Below are positions 50,434 through 50,508 of a DNA stretch of 50,508 nucleotides, in pieces. How positions within the stretch are numbered: position 1 is the stretch's first letter; each line of letters opens with the position of its first letter. The position numbers and the translations under genes were made by a program. The notes beneath the pieces are model-generated. The model was not told the DNA's origin, made no database searches, and saw only the letters and a list, made by a program, of their open reading frames with translations. This DNA is from Candidatus Saccharimonadota bacterium (GTDB lineage: Bacteria > Patescibacteriota > Saccharimonadia > Saccharimonadales > Saccharimonadaceae), in the NCBI GenBank assembly GCA_030529135.1, contig JAUMXO010000005.1, forward strand, positions 1 through 50,508, given 5' to 3'.

Positions 50434-50508
50434 TGGTGGTACCGGGTGGAATTGAACCACCGACCTCGGGCTTATGAGTCCCACGCTCTAACCAGCTGAG
50501 CTACGGTA
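50434..50508 (-). tRNA. tRNA-Met(CAU), lacking two 5' bases at the window edge
   Basis: Acceptor (GG)UACCG/CGGUACC, D stem GCUC/GAGC, loop CUCAUAA, T stem GGUGG/CCACC, A73 and encoded CCA. The anticodon stem UGGGA/GCCCG has an A-G mismatch at the loop-closing pair 31-39. With tRNA-Ile(UAU) present this CAU tRNA is most likely elongator Met, though a lysidine-type Ile cannot be excluded. Confidence 0.88.

Noticed and set aside
50074-50484. A 136-codon minus-strand frame across the lipase-like gene end and tRNA-Met
   Set aside because: It runs through the tRNA, its terminator and the tRNA copy; the internal repeat in its product comes only from the tRNA duplication.

Overview
The window looks like chromosome of a Candidatus Saccharibacteria (TM7)/Patescibacteria-type epibiont. 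This is inferred from gene content and style, not from a marker search. Genes are short and tightly packed. The Cys-repeat, lamin-tail and PEGA-type surface proteins, a ComEC reduced to its channel domain, type IV pilus genes, a cell-wall hydrolase and an M1 peptidase suit a reduced, host-attached bacterium. UGA works as a stop (hrcA and the 126-residue membrane gene end in TGA inside ATGA overlaps), which argues against the UGA-recoding Gracilibacteria/Absconditabacteria. A striking feature is transcription without leaders: most first-in-operon genes carry TATAAT 5-9 bases before their ATG and have no ribosome binding site.

Layout. 1-480: the 5' part of a tRNA-Leu, a predicted small RNA and a 26-codon ORF antisense to it. 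481-4764 (minus): a peroxide-defence operon (glutathione peroxidase, thioredoxin, a shortened thioredoxin reductase), ribosomal protein bL25, the CIRCE-controlled hrcA-grpE pair and an adenylate-kinase-like protein. 4784-8569: a lamin-tail surface protein, then a plus-strand operon ending in a flavoprotein that has lost its redox cysteines. 8570-12598: initiator tRNA, three pilin-like genes, tRNA-Ile(UAU). 12599-16913: small conserved protein, FtsB-like division protein, phosphoglycerate mutase, phosphoglucose isomerase. 17146-24258: a membrane-anchored, Clp-like double AAA protein with a small membrane partner, M1 aminopeptidase, FtsH. 24339-28592: three proline tRNAs plus a decayed one, acyltransferase, PEGA protein, AspRS. 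28769-36842: DsbA-like oxidase and CBS protein from a palindromic divergent promoter, a two-domain peptidoglycan hydrolase, an MMPL exporter with its YhgE-like partner, a methyltransferase. 37013-44840: PilB, metal exporter, CTP synthase, K+-type membrane pyrophosphatase, YebC. 44904-50508: coiled-coil membrane protein, ComEC, arginine tRNAs, a coiled-coil protein, and a secreted lipase-like protein whose last codons read through a copy of a tRNA 3' end.

How it fits together. PilB, the pilin trio and ComEC are parts of a DNA-uptake pilus. The peroxidase, thioredoxin and reductase form one electron relay. FtsH, M1 peptidase and HrcA/GrpE handle protein quality. The hydrolase, lipase-like and lamin-tail proteins face the outside and may touch the host.

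Most unusual: at five of twelve intact or partial tRNA loci (fMet, Ile, Pro, Ser, Met) there is a tandem, partly decayed copy of part of the same tRNA. At four loci (Ile, Ser, Met and, with a hairpin only, Arg-UCU) a hairpin containing T-arm-like sequence follows the tRNA. No listed feature type explains this.
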